The notes: generated by a model not told the origin, from the sequence alone. 64,000 nt of DNA from DATLGB01 sp038258425 (GCA_038258425.1 JBBSPV010000012.1:16819-80818); one strand, 5' to 3'; counted from the first letter of the stretch, positions 48,363 to 57,162 are shown. Numbers and translations are program-made.

Positions 48363-49358
48363 CTACAGCGCCTGCTCGTAAAGCGTCAGGACCTCGGCCC
48401 GCGCCGCCCGCGGTGGCGTGAGGTCGAGCTCGGCGCGCTCGGCGGCCTCGTCCGCGCAGCGCTCGAGGCGCTCCGGATCGACGCCGAGCCGTCCGAGCGT
48501 CGTCGCCCGCGCGCGGCCGGCCAGGCGGCCGGCGAAGACCGCCGGGTCCTCGCCGACGGCCTCCCCGAGCCGCCAGTTCGCGTCGGGAAAGCGCCAAGCG
48601 AGCGCGCCGAGGCTGTGGGGCAGCATGACGGCGTTCGCCGCGCCGTGTGCGAGGCCGGCGAAGCGCACGAGCGTCTGGGCGAGCACGTGGTGCAGCCCGT
48701 ACCAGGACGAGTCGATCGCCGCCCCGGCCAGCAGGGCGCCCACGGCGAGGGCCTCGCGGTCGGGCTCGGCCCCCGCCCAGCCGCCGGCGAGGCGGCGTGC
48801 GGCTTCGAGCGCCGTGAGGGTCGCGACGGGGTTGGCGAGCCGCGTGAGCGGCGCCTCGGCGGCGTGACCGAGCGCGTTGAGCGTGCTCGCGGCGAGCTCG
48901 GCCTCCGGCTGGGAGGCCGACAGCGCCGGGTCGTTGACCACGACGACGGGCCGCGCGCGCGGGGTGTCGGCCGGGACCCCCTCGGCGTGGCGGTGCACCC
49001 AGGTCATCTCGGCGCCCGAGAGCGTCGTCGGCACGGCCATGGCGCGGGCGGCGGGGTCCTCGCGCCGCCGGGCGGCCGCGACGGCCTTGGCCGTGTCGAC
49101 CACGCGCCCGCCGCCCAGGGCGACGATCCGGTCGGCGGCCACGTCCGTGAGCAGGCCGGCGGCGACCTCGTCCACCCGGCCGGCCGGCACGTCGAGCACC
49201 CGCCCGGCCGCCTCGGCCAGCGCCGGCGCCGCGCGCCGGCCGCGCTGCGTGGTCAAGAGCACGAAGCCCGGGCCGCCGAGCAGCGACTCGGCCTCCGCCA
49301 CGCGGCCACGGCCGAAGTGCACGCGCCGCTCGCCGTCGCGCCAGTCGAAGGCCTCCAT
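48363..49358 (-). CDS. Iron-containing alcohol dehydrogenase / maleylacetate reductase-like
   Basis: 331 residues. The start FDWRDGERRVHFGRG and the NAD-binding IVALGGGRVVDTAKAVA are typical of maleylacetate reductases (the usual GGGS is GGGR here). PTTLSGAEMTW and the metal-binding region SWYGLHHVLAQTLVRF with GLAHGAANAVMLPHSL follow. Maleylacetate reductase reduces maleylacetate to 3-oxoadipate. It sits 12 bases after hmgA in a tyrosine-degradation operon, where this activity is not part of the classical route, so its substrate there is uncertain. Confidence 0.84.
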   Translation of the reverse strand: MEAFDWRDGERRVHFGRGRVAEAESLLGGPGFVLLTTQRGRRAAPALAEAAGRVLDVPAGRVDEVAAGLLTDVAADRIVALGGGRVVDTAKAVAAARRREDPAARAMAVPTTLSGAEMTWVHRHAEGVPADTPRARPVVVVNDPALSASQPEAELAASTLNALGHAAEAPLTRLANPVATLTALEAARRLAGGWAGAEPDREALAVGALLAGAAIDSSWYGLHHVLAQTLVRFAGLAHGAANAVMLPHSLGALAWRFPDANWRLGEAVGEDPAVFAGRLAGRARATTLGRLGVDPERLERCADEAAERAELDLTPPRAARAEVLTLYEQAL

Positions 49359-49370
49359 CGGCGCGCCCCC

Positions 49371-50546
49371 TCAGGCCGGGGTCGCGCGTGACTCGCGGTC
49401 GGGGTTCCAGCTGAAGGCGTAGGCCGGGTCGTCGAGCTCGCGGGCGAGCGGCGTCAGCCGCAGCGGGCGGAAGGTGTCGCACATGACGGCCAGCTCGCTC
49501 GTCCACTCGGCCCCGAGCGCCGCCTCGGCCACGCCCGGCTGGGGCCCGTGGGGCAGCCCGCTCGGGTGCAGCGTGATGGCCCCCGGGCCGACGCCTCGGC
49601 GTGAGGAGAACTCGCCGTCGACGTAGTAGATGACCTCCTCGGACTGGAGGTTGGAGTGGTGGTACGGGACCGGCACGGCCTCCGGGTCCCACTCCAGCCG
49701 CCGCGGGCAGAACGAGCAGATGACGAAGTTCTGCCCCTCGAAGGTCTGGTGCGCCGGCGGCGGCTGGTGCAGCCGGCCGGCCTTGGGCTCGAAGTCGGCC
49801 ACGTTGAACGCGTACGGGTAGACGTAGCCGTCCCAGCCGACGACGTCGAACGGGTGGCGGTCGAGCACGTAGGCCTGGATCCCGCCGCGCACCCGGACGG
49901 TCAGCTCGTAGCGCCCCTCCTCGTCGACGGTGCGCAGCTCGCCCGGCCCGCGGAAGTCGCGCTGGGAGTACGGCGCGTGCTCGAGCAGCTGGCCGTAGCG
50001 GTTGCGGTAGCGCTTGGGCGTCTCGATCTCGCCCGGTGTGTGGAAGCACAGCCAGCGCTGGGCCCCCGCGTCCAGGCGGAAGCGGTAGGTCGTGCCGCGC
50101 GGGATGACGACGTAGTCGTGCGGGCCGAACGGCAGGTCGCCGAAGACCGTCTCGAGCGTCCCGGAGCCCTCGTGGACGAAGACGACCTCGTCGCCCTCGC
50201 CGTTGCGGTGGAAGCCCTCGGCCTCGCGCTCGGGCAGGCAGACGGAGAGCTCGACGTCGTCGTTGTACTGCAGCACCCGCCGCCCCGTCACCGGGTCGCC
50301 GGCCGGCTCGAGGCCGGCGGTGTCCGTGAGCCGGTGCACGTGGGCGTCGGGCCCCCACTCCTGGAGCCGCAGCGGGACGTGGGGACCGGCCTCCGCGATC
50401 CGGCACGGCGAGTGCAGGTGGTAGAGGATCGACTCGTTGCCGCTGAAGCCCTCATAGCCCATGACCTCCTCGACGAGCAGGCGCCCGTCGCGGTGCACCT
50501 GCACATGGCGCTTGCGCGGGATCTCGCCGAGCGTCGCGTAGCGCAT
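49371..50546 (-). CDS. hmgA: Homogentisate 1,2-dioxygenase
   Basis: 391 residues of the cupin-fold HmgA family. Signatures include YNDDVELSVCLPERE, FVHEGSGTLETVFG, DYVVIPRGTTYRFR and FVICSFCPRRLEWDPE; SGLPHGPQPG holds metal-ligand His residues, with YHHSNLQSEEVIYYVDGEFS before it. It opens the ring of homogentisate to maleylacetoacetate. ATG at 50546 shares one base with the hppD stop (TGATG). The protein is somewhat shorter than typical proteobacterial HmgA (about 430-450) but close to actinobacterial forms. Confidence 0.93.
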   Translation of the reverse strand: MRYATLGEIPRKRHVQVHRDGRLLVEEVMGYEGFSGNESILYHLHSPCRIAEAGPHVPLRLQEWGPDAHVHRLTDTAGLEPAGDPVTGRRVLQYNDDVELSVCLPEREAEGFHRNGEGDEVVFVHEGSGTLETVFGDLPFGPHDYVVIPRGTTYRFRLDAGAQRWLCFHTPGEIETPKRYRNRYGQLLEHAPYSQRDFRGPGELRTVDEEGRYELTVRVRGGIQAYVLDRHPFDVVGWDGYVYPYAFNVADFEPKAGRLHQPPPAHQTFEGQNFVICSFCPRRLEWDPEAVPVPYHHSNLQSEEVIYYVDGEFSSRRGVGPGAITLHPSGLPHGPQPGVAEAALGAEWTSELAVMCDTFRPLRLTPLARELDDPAYAFSWNPDRESRATPA

Positions 50547-51667
50547 CAGAGGTTGCCCCGCTTGTCCTGCTCGCGCTCGATCGCCTCGAACAGCGCCTTG
50601 AAGTTGCCGTCCCCGAAGCCGCGCGCGCCGTGGCGCTCGATCACCTCGAAGAACACCGTCGGGCGGTCCCCGATCGGCTTGGTGAAGATCTGCAGCAGGT
50701 AGCCCTCGTCGTCGCGATCGACGAGGATGCCCAGGCGGCGCAGGTCGTCGAGGTCCTCCGCGATCTCCCCGACGCGTGCCGGCGCCTCGTCGTAGTAGGA
50801 GTCGGGCGTGCGCAGGAACTCGACGCCGAGCGCGCTCAGATGCTCGACGGTCTTGACGATGTCGCGCGTGGAGACCGCGAGGTGCTGCGCGCCGGGGCCC
50901 TCGTAGTACTCGAGGTACTCGTCGATCTGGGACTTGCGCTTGCCCTCGGCCGGCTCGTTGATCGGGAACTTCACGCGGCCCTTGCCGTCCGAGACGACCT
51001 TGGACATCAGCGCGGAGTACTCCGTGCCGATGTCGCGATCGGAGAAGTGCCGCATCTCCGTCATCCCGAAGACGCGCTCGTAGAAGCCGACCCACTCGTC
51101 CATCCGCCCGAGCTCGACGTTGCCGACGATGTGGTCGAGCGTCAGCAGGCCGGCGTCCGGCGTCTCGTCCTTCACGGCGACGAACCCGGGCAGGAACGGG
51201 CCGGTGTAGTCCCCACGCTGGACGAAGGTGTGCAGCGTGTCGCCGTAGGCGGCGATGGAGGCCGTGTGGACCATGCCGTGCTCGTCCGTGGCCGCCTCGG
51301 GGGCCTGGACGCCGGTGGCCCCGTGCTCGAGCGCGTGCCGGTGGGCGTGGGCGGCGTCCGGCACCGACAGGGCGATGACCTTCACGCCGTCCCCGTGGCG
51401 GCGGTGGTGCTCGGCGATGGGCGAGTCCGCGTGCAGCGCGCCCGTGAGCACGAGGGTGATCCGCCCCTGGCGCAGGACGTGCGACGTTCGGTCGCGGACG
51501 CCGGTCTCCAGGCCGGCGCGCGCGACCTCGCGGAAGCCGTACGCGTGCCGCAGGTGGAACGCCGCCTGCTTGGCGTTGCCGACGAAGAGCTCGACGTGGT
51601 CGATGCCGTGCAGCGGCATCGGATCCTTGGCGGCCCGCGGGGGCGCGACGGCGGCGTGCGTGCTCAT
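50546..51667 (-). CDS. hppD: 4-Hydroxyphenylpyruvate dioxygenase
   Basis: 373 residues, two VOC domains. The first starts MPLHGIDHVELFVGNAKQAA. The catalytic second half has LLTLDHIVGNVELGRMDEWV, YEGPGAQHLAVSTRDIV and GYLLQIFTKPIGDRPTVFFE, which supply the His, His and Glu iron ligands; GARGFGDGNFKALFEAIE is the C-terminal gate helix. It turns 4-hydroxyphenylpyruvate into homogentisate, the substrate of HmgA, with which it is coupled. ATG at 51667 is chosen. A palindrome GCAATGATTGC lies five bases upstream. Confidence 0.95.
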   Translation of the reverse strand: MSTHAAVAPPRAAKDPMPLHGIDHVELFVGNAKQAAFHLRHAYGFREVARAGLETGVRDRTSHVLRQGRITLVLTGALHADSPIAEHHRRHGDGVKVIALSVPDAAHAHRHALEHGATGVQAPEAATDEHGMVHTASIAAYGDTLHTFVQRGDYTGPFLPGFVAVKDETPDAGLLTLDHIVGNVELGRMDEWVGFYERVFGMTEMRHFSDRDIGTEYSALMSKVVSDGKGRVKFPINEPAEGKRKSQIDEYLEYYEGPGAQHLAVSTRDIVKTVEHLSALGVEFLRTPDSYYDEAPARVGEIAEDLDDLRRLGILVDRDDEGYLLQIFTKPIGDRPTVFFEVIERHGARGFGDGNFKALFEAIEREQDKRGNL

Positions 51668-51670
51668 GTA

Positions 51671-51717
51671 CGCAATGATTGCGCGGTGCGAGCCGCCGCT
51701 CAAGGGCAAAGCGTTGC
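51671..51717. promoter_or_regulatory. Two candidate Lrp/AsnC operator sites
   Basis: GCAAT-G-ATTGC at 51672-51682 is a perfect palindrome, and GCAA-N4-TTGC at 51706-51717 is a second one, 34 bases (about three helical turns) apart from start to start. They fill the 74-base gap between hppD and the divergent Lrp-type gene, the usual place for a local Lrp operator. Confidence 0.6.
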
Positions 51718-51741
51718 GTGAGTGGGTAAGATCGCGCCAGG

Positions 51742-52182
51742 ATGGACGGCATCGACGAGCAGATCGTTGCGCTGCTGCGCGAGGACGCGCGCCGGTCCTT
51801 CGGCTCCATCGGCGCCGCGGTGTCGCTGAGCGCGCCGGCCGTCAAGCGGCGCGTGGACCGGTTGCGGGAGGCGGGGGTCATCCGCGGCTACAGCGCGCTC
51901 GTGGATCCGGCGCGCTTCGGCTGGACGACCCACGCGTTCGTGGCGCTCTACTGCGAGGGGCGGATGGCGGCGGGGGAGGTGCGCGCGGCGGTCGAGGAGC
52001 ACCCCGAGGTCGTGGCCGCCTACACCGTGGCCGGCGAGGCGAGCGCGCTCGTGCACGTGCGCGCGCGTGACACCGCGCACCTCGAGGAGCTGCTCGAGCG
52101 CCTGCGCGGGGCGCCGGGGATCACGCGGACCCAGACCCAGGTCGTGCTCTCGACCCTGCTCGAGCGGCCCGTCGCGACCTAG
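51742..52182 (+). CDS. Lrp/AsnC-family regulator
   Basis: 146 residues. The N-terminal HTH is DEQIVALLREDARRSFGSIG, then SLSAPAVKRRVDRLREAGVI; the C-terminal RAM domain contains HPEVVAAYTVAGEASALVHV and GITRTQTQVVLSTLLE. RAM domains usually bind an amino acid. Divergence from hppD-hmgA with palindromes in between suggests it senses tyrosine, phenylalanine or a product and controls their degradation. That is inference. Confidence 0.92.
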   Translation: MDGIDEQIVALLREDARRSFGSIGAAVSLSAPAVKRRVDRLREAGVIRGYSALVDPARFGWTTHAFVALYCEGRMAAGEVRAAVEEHPEVVAAYTVAGEASALVHVRARDTAHLEELLERLRGAPGITRTQTQVVLSTLLERPVAT

Positions 52183-52302
52183 GGACGGCCACGCGCCCGC
52201 CGGGCGGCGGGTCGCGCGGCCGGTCCGGGCCCGTACCCGCCTCCGGAGGTCCGCACGGTTGACGCGAACGCCGTCGACCGCGCGGACGTCCGTCGACGGT
52301 TC

Positions 52303-52527
52303 CTAGGCCGGGGCTCCGGCGGCCAGCGTCTGGACGTCCTCGGTGGTCAGCGGCTTGCCGCCGATGCCCCAGTCGCCGCTGGCGACCTCCTCGACGACGA
52401 CCCAGGTGACCGGGCGCAGGTTCTCGCCTTCGATGGAGACCATCGCGTCGGTCAGGCGCTCCACGACCTCCCGCTTCTGGTCGGGCGTGAAGACGTCCGC
52501 GATGAGCTTGACGTTGATGAGTGGCAT
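52303..52527 (-). CDS. Tautomerase (4-oxalocrotonate tautomerase) family protein
   Basis: 74 residues. After Met, the catalytic N-terminal Pro starts PLINVKLIADVFTPDQKREV, and ITDA-like VVERLTDAMVSIEGENLRPV plus TWVVVEEVASGDWGIGG follow, the family pattern with the beta-hairpin W. AGGAGG lies six bases upstream of the ATG. Such enzymes use Pro1 as a base in keto-enol tautomerisation or dehalogenation; the substrate is unknown. It is 32 bases downstream of the cupin gene on the same strand and probably co-transcribed. The convergent gap 52183-52302 holds nothing recognisable. Confidence 0.87.
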   Translation of the reverse strand: MPLINVKLIADVFTPDQKREVVERLTDAMVSIEGENLRPVTWVVVEEVASGDWGIGGKPLTTEDVQTLAAGAPA

Positions 52528-52559
52528 GTGGTTCCTCCTGGTGGTGATGGTGTGGTGGA

Positions 52560-53099
52560 TCAGACGGGGCAGGTGCCGGGGTCGGGGGCGGGCGCGAGGA
52601 ACTCGGTGGTGCCGGTGAGCGCCAGGAAGGTGGCGTAGATCCGCACCGGCTCGGTGCCCTCGTTGCGGGCCAGGTGCTCGTGTCCGGCACTCTCGACGAA
52701 CGCCTGCCCCGGTCCGAAGCGCTGCGTGCGGCAGCCCCGGTGGTGCGCCTCGTACTCCGTGAGCGTCCCGCTCGCGACCGAGGCCAGCACCGGCCCGGGA
52801 TGGGTGTGCCAGCCGAACGTCCCGCCGGGCGCCACGGTGATCGAGGTGACCAGCACGTCGCGCGGCCCCCTCGTCCTGATCGTGATCCCGGCGCCGTGGG
52901 CACGGACGCGTTCGGGGAGGGTCGCGTGGGCCAGCGGCTCGATCGAGACGCCCGCCGGCCCGTCGGCCGGCGCCGGCCCGGCGCCATGGTCGCCCGCGGC
53001 CACCGCCGTCGCCGCCAGGGCCGGGACGGCCGCCAGCGCCAGGGGTAGGAGCAGGCGCTTCATGCGCCGTCCAGGGGTCCGATGTCCGTCGACTGCCAT
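52560..53099 (-). CDS. Secreted cupin-domain protein
   Basis: 179 residues. The ATG at 53099 is chosen because AGGAGG lies four bases upstream; it gives a positively charged start and signal peptide (MKRLLLPLALAAVPALAATA, residues 13-32). The cupin motif is GGTFGWHTHPGPVLASVASG, then TEYEAHHRGC and GPGQAFVESAGHEHLARNEG, with the metal-binding His residues. Exported cupins of this kind are of unknown function. Operon partner: the tautomerase. It is divergent from the SARP regulator. Confidence 0.85.
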   Translation of the reverse strand: MAVDGHRTPGRRMKRLLLPLALAAVPALAATAVAAGDHGAGPAPADGPAGVSIEPLAHATLPERVRAHGAGITIRTRGPRDVLVTSITVAPGGTFGWHTHPGPVLASVASGTLTEYEAHHRGCRTQRFGPGQAFVESAGHEHLARNEGTEPVRIYATFLALTGTTEFLAPAPDPGTCPV

Positions 53100-53209
53100 G
53101 GGTCCTCCTCGGTCGTTCGCCGCAGGCTCCCGGACGACCGTCCCAGTCCCCGTCACAATCGCCGTGAAAGATCCGCCGCCGCTGTGACGCTCGAGGTAGG
53201 GTTTCCACC

Positions 53210-55489
53210 ATGGTTCGCGTTCGCGTGCTCGGCGAACTCGTCGTCGAGGGCACCGATCGGGTGATCGAGCTGGGCGGCTCGTGGCGTGTGCGATCGCTGT
53301 TCGCCTGGCTCGCGCTCAATCCCGGCAGCCATCCGCGGGGCGAGCTCGCGGCTCGGTTCTGGCCCGATGTGCTGGACTCGAGCGCTCGGGCCAGCCTGCG
53401 CAACGCGCTGTGGGCGTTGCGGCGGGCCCTCGGCCCGGACGCACCCCAGGCGCTGAACACGAGCCGCGAACGGGTGGGCCTCCAGGGGCCGCCTGCCGTG
53501 TGGGTCGACGCCACGGCCTTCGGCGAGTACGTCGCGGAGGGCCGTCTGGACGACGCCCTCGCGTTGTGCAGAGGGGAGCTGCTGGCCGGCCTCGACGAGG
53601 AGTGGGTCCACGAGTTCCGCGACGCGCATCGCGGCCGCTTCTCGGAGCTCCTGGAGCGCAGAGCGGCGCGCGCGGAGTCGGGGGGCGACCTGGCGAGTGC
53701 GATCGCCTGGACGCGCAAGCGGGTGGCGCTCGATCCGCTGGCCGAGGAGGCCCAACGCGCGCTGATCGCCCGCCTGTCCACCTCGGGGGACCGTGCCGGC
53801 GCGCTCTCCGCCTACGCCCGGCTCCGCGAGCGGCTGCGGCGAGAGCTCGGGCTGTCCGCGTCCCGCCAGACGCGCGAGCTCGTGCTCCAGGTCCGGGAGG
53901 GCGCCACGGCGGGCGAGCCGACGGGCGTCGCCGAGCCCGGCCACGCGCGACCGGCGGGGGGCGATGGCCACGCGGGCTGGACGCCGGGCGCACCGTTCCC
54001 CCTGCCTGCGCGGCTCCGTCAGCCGGCGCCGGCGGCGTTCGTGGGACGCACGTGGGAGCTGGCGGCGCTCCGTCGCCTGTGGTCGGGAGTTCGCGCGGCG
54101 AGCGGCGCCCGCATCGCGCTCGTCGTCGGGGAACCGGGCATCGGCAAGAGCCGCCTGGTGCGAGAGCTCGCGCTCGAGGGTCGCGAGCAGGGGGCGATCG
54201 TGCTGCACGGCTCCGCCGAAGAGGACCTGCTCGTGCCCCACCAGCACTTCGTCGAGGGGCTCGGGCACTATCTCGCCGTCGCGGCCCCGAGCGAGCTGCG
54301 GCGCCGCGTGGAACCCCGCGCCGCCGATCTCGAGCCGATCGCCCCCGGTCTCGCGAGGGCCGCCGGTACCCACGCTCGGGAGCACGGGCGCCAGGAGAGC
54401 CGGCGCTATCGGCTCTTCGAATCGGTCGCCTCGCTGCTCGACGAGCTCGCCGCCGAGGCCCCCGTCCTGCTGGTGCTCGACGACCTGCACTGGGCGGACC
54501 AGTCCACGGCGGCACTGCTGCGCCACACGCTCGAGTCGCGCCCCGCCATGCGCCTGCTCGTGCTGGCCACGCAGCGCCCGGTCGAAGCCACGCGCGCAGG
54601 AGCGCTCGCCGAGGCGCTGCAGCGCCTCTCACAGCAGCACCTCCTCGCGCGCGTGACGCTGTCGGGCCTGCACGACGCGGACGTCGCCCAGCTGTCCCAC
54701 GGCCTGGCCGGCCACGAGCTCTCGACCGAGCTGGTGCACGCGATCCGGGAAGAGGCCGGCGGCAACCCGTTCTTCGTGCAGGAGATCGTCCGCCACCTCA
54801 GCGAGTCCGATCGCCGCGGCGGGGCGCTCTCGCTCGCCCCCGCGGACGTGCCCGAGGGCATCCGCGAGGTCGTCGACCTCCGCCTCGCGCGCCTCGGAGA
54901 TCCCTGCGTGCGGCTGCTGACCCTGGCCGCGGTGATCGGCACCGAGTTCGAGCTCGCACCGCTGGAGCAGGTGAGCGACCTGCAGGGCGAGGACCTCGCG
55001 GCCGCGCTCGACGAGGCGCTCGCGGCCGGCCTCGTCCTGGAGATGGCGCACGAGGACCACGAGCGCTTCACCTTCTCGCACGCCCTCGTGCGGCGCACCC
55101 TCCTCGGGCGGCTCACCCACGCGCACCGCCGTCGCATCCACGCGCGCGTCGCCGAGGCGCTCACGACCTGCCGCGGGGACGCAGCCCTGTTGGAGATCGC
55201 CCACCACCTGTGCGAGGCGCTGCCGGTGGCAGATCGCGAACACGCGCTCGACTACGCCACCCGGGCGGCCGAGCAGGCGATCACCGGGCTCGCCTACGCG
55301 GAAGCCGTCGACCTCTTCACCCGCGCGCTCTCCCTGCTCCCGGCAGAGGACGAGCGCCGACGGACACTGGCGCTCAAGCGCGCGCTGGCCTACCAGGCCC
55401 TCTTCCACTCGGTCATGGACACGCCCCGGGGCGCGACGCGAGCGGAAGCCATCGTCGCGTCGGCGGACCCCACGACGGTCAGAGCGTGA
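53210..55489 (+). CDS. SARP/LAL-type transcriptional activator (BTAD + AAA domains)
   Basis: 759 residues. Residues 1-90 are an OmpR-like winged helix (RVLGELVVEGTDRVIELGGS, then LRNALWALRRALG). Residues 95-240 are the bacterial transcriptional activation domain (VDATAFGEYVAEGRLDDALA, then YARLRERLRRELGLS). From about 280 an AAA/AfsR-type ATPase: FVGRTWELAALRRLW, Walker A VVGEPGIGKSRLVREL, Walker B LLVLDDLHWADQST and GGNPFFVQEIVRHL. Related activators usually continue with 200 or more residues of TPR-like repeats, but this one stops soon after they begin (AAEQAITGLAYAEAVDLFTR), so it may be truncated. It overlaps the convergent DUF4242 gene by 11 bases. Targets are unknown. Confidence 0.88.
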   Translation: MVRVRVLGELVVEGTDRVIELGGSWRVRSLFAWLALNPGSHPRGELAARFWPDVLDSSARASLRNALWALRRALGPDAPQALNTSRERVGLQGPPAVWVDATAFGEYVAEGRLDDALALCRGELLAGLDEEWVHEFRDAHRGRFSELLERRAARAESGGDLASAIAWTRKRVALDPLAEEAQRALIARLSTSGDRAGALSAYARLRERLRRELGLSASRQTRELVLQVREGATAGEPTGVAEPGHARPAGGDGHAGWTPGAPFPLPARLRQPAPAAFVGRTWELAALRRLWSGVRAASGARIALVVGEPGIGKSRLVRELALEGREQGAIVLHGSAEEDLLVPHQHFVEGLGHYLAVAAPSELRRRVEPRAADLEPIAPGLARAAGTHAREHGRQESRRYRLFESVASLLDELAAEAPVLLVLDDLHWADQSTAALLRHTLESRPAMRLLVLATQRPVEATRAGALAEALQRLSQQHLLARVTLSGLHDADVAQLSHGLAGHELSTELVHAIREEAGGNPFFVQEIVRHLSESDRRGGALSLAPADVPEGIREVVDLRLARLGDPCVRLLTLAAVIGTEFELAPLEQVSDLQGEDLAAALDEALAAGLVLEMAHEDHERFTFSHALVRRTLLGRLTHAHRRRIHARVAEALTTCRGDAALLEIAHHLCEALPVADREHALDYATRAAEQAITGLAYAEAVDLFTRALSLLPAEDERRRTLALKRALAYQALFHSVMDTPRGATRAEAIVASADPTTVRA

Positions 55490-55763
55490 CCTCCTCCGAC
55501 GTGATGTCGCCCACGATCTCGTAGATCTTGGTCACCAGGTGGCCGCCCACGCGGTCCGCGTGCTCGTGCAGCTGATCAGGGCTCGGCGCGGCGTACACGC
55601 AGAAGCTCTTGATCGCACCTCCATCGTCGCTGCAGACGTGGCTGTGCTCCCAGCGGATGTCCGGGAACTGCTCGATCCCCGTGGCCTTCGACCGGGCGGC
55701 GAACTCCTGCATCTCGTCCTCGCCCACCAGCCCGAAATCACGCTCGACGACATATCGCGGCAC
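55479..55763 (-). CDS. DUF4242 family protein
   Basis: 94 residues starting MPRYVVERDFGLV from a GTG with AAAGGAGG six bases upstream, a strong site. Core: EHSHVCSDDGGAIKSFCVYA and APSPDQLHEHADRVGGHLV, the ferredoxin-like fold of DUF4242, which includes a nickel-binding member (SCO4226-type). His and Cys residues in HSHVC and LHEHAD could bind metal. It converges on, and slightly overlaps, the SARP regulator; such genes are often neighbours. Confidence 0.87.
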   Translation of the reverse strand: MPRYVVERDFGLVGEDEMQEFAARSKATGIEQFPDIRWEHSHVCSDDGGAIKSFCVYAAPSPDQLHEHADRVGGHLVTKIYEIVGDITSEEVTL

Positions 55764-55871
55764 CGCGTCCTCCTTTACCGGTCGGGCCGATCCTAAGCCC
55801 CGCCGAGATGGTGTGGCGTAGCGCTGGCGCCCCGGCCGGCGGTGGAGGGACCGCCGGCCGGGCGCAGCGGG

Positions 55872-56153
55872 TCACGCGAGGCGGGGGGAGGCGTACGCGC
55901 GACGACGGACACCGGCGGGCTCGGGGCGGGTGCTGGTCGCGTACACGCGCAGGAGCTCGACGAGGCCCGCGGTCCGCTTGAACGGGTTGGCGACGGCGCG
56001 CTGGGAGGCCGGCGCGAGCGCGGCCTGGATCTCGCCCCCGAGCTCGGCGACGAGCAGGTCGCCGGCCGGGAGGCGCTGGGAGTCGAGGGCGGCGAGCCGG
56101 CGCAGGCGGGCCTCGTCGGTCTCGCGGGCGGTGCGGATGGTGATCTCGGGCAT
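55872..56153 (-). CDS. Short GNAT-like protein
   Basis: 93 residues. The start EITIRTARETDEARLRRLAA and LPAGDLLVAELGGEIQAALA are the first strand-helix and central strands of a GNAT N-acetyltransferase, and ANPFKRTAGLVELLRVYA resembles the segment after them. The acetyl-CoA-binding loop (Q/RxxGxG/A) is missing, so it is probably not an active acetyltransferase. Such truncated GNAT proteins recur in this group of bacteria. ATG at 56153; it is divergent from the LysR gene by 70 bases. Confidence 0.7.
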   Translation of the reverse strand: MPEITIRTARETDEARLRRLAALDSQRLPAGDLLVAELGGEIQAALAPASQRAVANPFKRTAGLVELLRVYATSTRPEPAGVRRRAYASPRLA

Positions 56154-56223
56154 GGGCCAAGTGTCCCGCTGCCGCGGCATCAGCACAAATGACAGCTGCT
56201 CGAGCGTGGTATAAGCTCCGGTG

Positions 56224-57162
56224 ATGCTCGACGTCCGCCGTCTCCGGGTCCTGCGGGAGGTCGCGGTGCGCGGTTCGTTCTCCGCCGCCGCCGAGGCCCT
56301 GCACTTCACCCAGTCCGCGGTCTCCCAGCAGATCGCGACCCTCGAGCGCGAGACCGGCATGCGTCTCGTGGAGCGCAACGCCCGCGGGGTCCGGCTCACG
56401 GAGGGCGGCGAGGCGCTCGTGCGCCACGCGGACGTCATCCTCAACCGGCTCGCCGACGCGGAAGCCGAGCTCGAGGCCATCGCCGGCCTGTGCGGCGGCC
56501 GGCTGCGGCTCGCGTCCTTCGCGACGGCGGGGGCCACGATCGCGCCGCGCGCGATCGCCCGCTTCCGCGAGCTGCACCCGAGCGTCGCCATCTCGCTCGT
56601 CCCCGCCGAGCCCGACCAGGCGATGGACATGCTGCGTGCCGGGGAGGTCGACGTCGCCCTGCTCATCCAGACCCCGTGGGAGCCGGCGCCCGACGACGGG
56701 TTCGACCGGCTCCCCATCGTCGCCGACCCGATGTTCATCTGCCTTCCCGAGCACCACCCCAAGGCGGGCAAGGCGCGGCTGCGGCTCGAGGACCTCGCCG
56801 ACGAGCCGTGGCTGCTCGGCGCCTCCGGCAGCGCCTGCCCGGACAACGCGATCTTCCTGCGCGCGTGCGAGAAGGCCGGCTTCGAGCCGCAGGTGTCGTT
56901 CAACTCGGACGACTACCTCGCCAACCAGGGCTTCGTGGCCGCCGGCATGGGCGTGTGCTTCATCCCCGACCTCGCGCTGATCTCCGTGCGCGACGACGTG
57001 GTCATCCGGGCCATCGCGCCCAAGCCGTTCTCGCGGCTGATCGTCGCGGCGACGCTCGCAGGCGGGTACCGCTCGCCCGCGGCGCTCGCGATGCTCGACG
57101 TCCTGGCCGAGGCCGGACGCAGCTTCCAGGGCGACCGCCGCGAGCTCGCGCTGGCGTCGTAG
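56224..57162 (+). CDS. LysR-family transcriptional regulator
   Basis: 312 residues. HTH: MLDVRRLRVLREVAVRGSFS, then AAEALHFTQSAVSQQIATLE. The effector domain runs from about residue 90 (RLRLASFATAGATIAPRAIA) to the end, with DVALLIQTPWEP and AAGMGVCFIPDLAL. ATG at 56224 is chosen over GTG 56221. TATAAG at 56210-56215 is a good -10 element nine bases before the start. The best regulatory target is unclear: the divergent GNAT-like gene or an unlinked gene. Confidence 0.92.
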   Translation: MLDVRRLRVLREVAVRGSFSAAAEALHFTQSAVSQQIATLERETGMRLVERNARGVRLTEGGEALVRHADVILNRLADAEAELEAIAGLCGGRLRLASFATAGATIAPRAIARFRELHPSVAISLVPAEPDQAMDMLRAGEVDVALLIQTPWEPAPDDGFDRLPIVADPMFICLPEHHPKAGKARLRLEDLADEPWLLGASGSACPDNAIFLRACEKAGFEPQVSFNSDDYLANQGFVAAGMGVCFIPDLALISVRDDVVIRAIAPKPFSRLIVAATLAGGYRSPAALAMLDVLAEAGRSFQGDRRELALAS

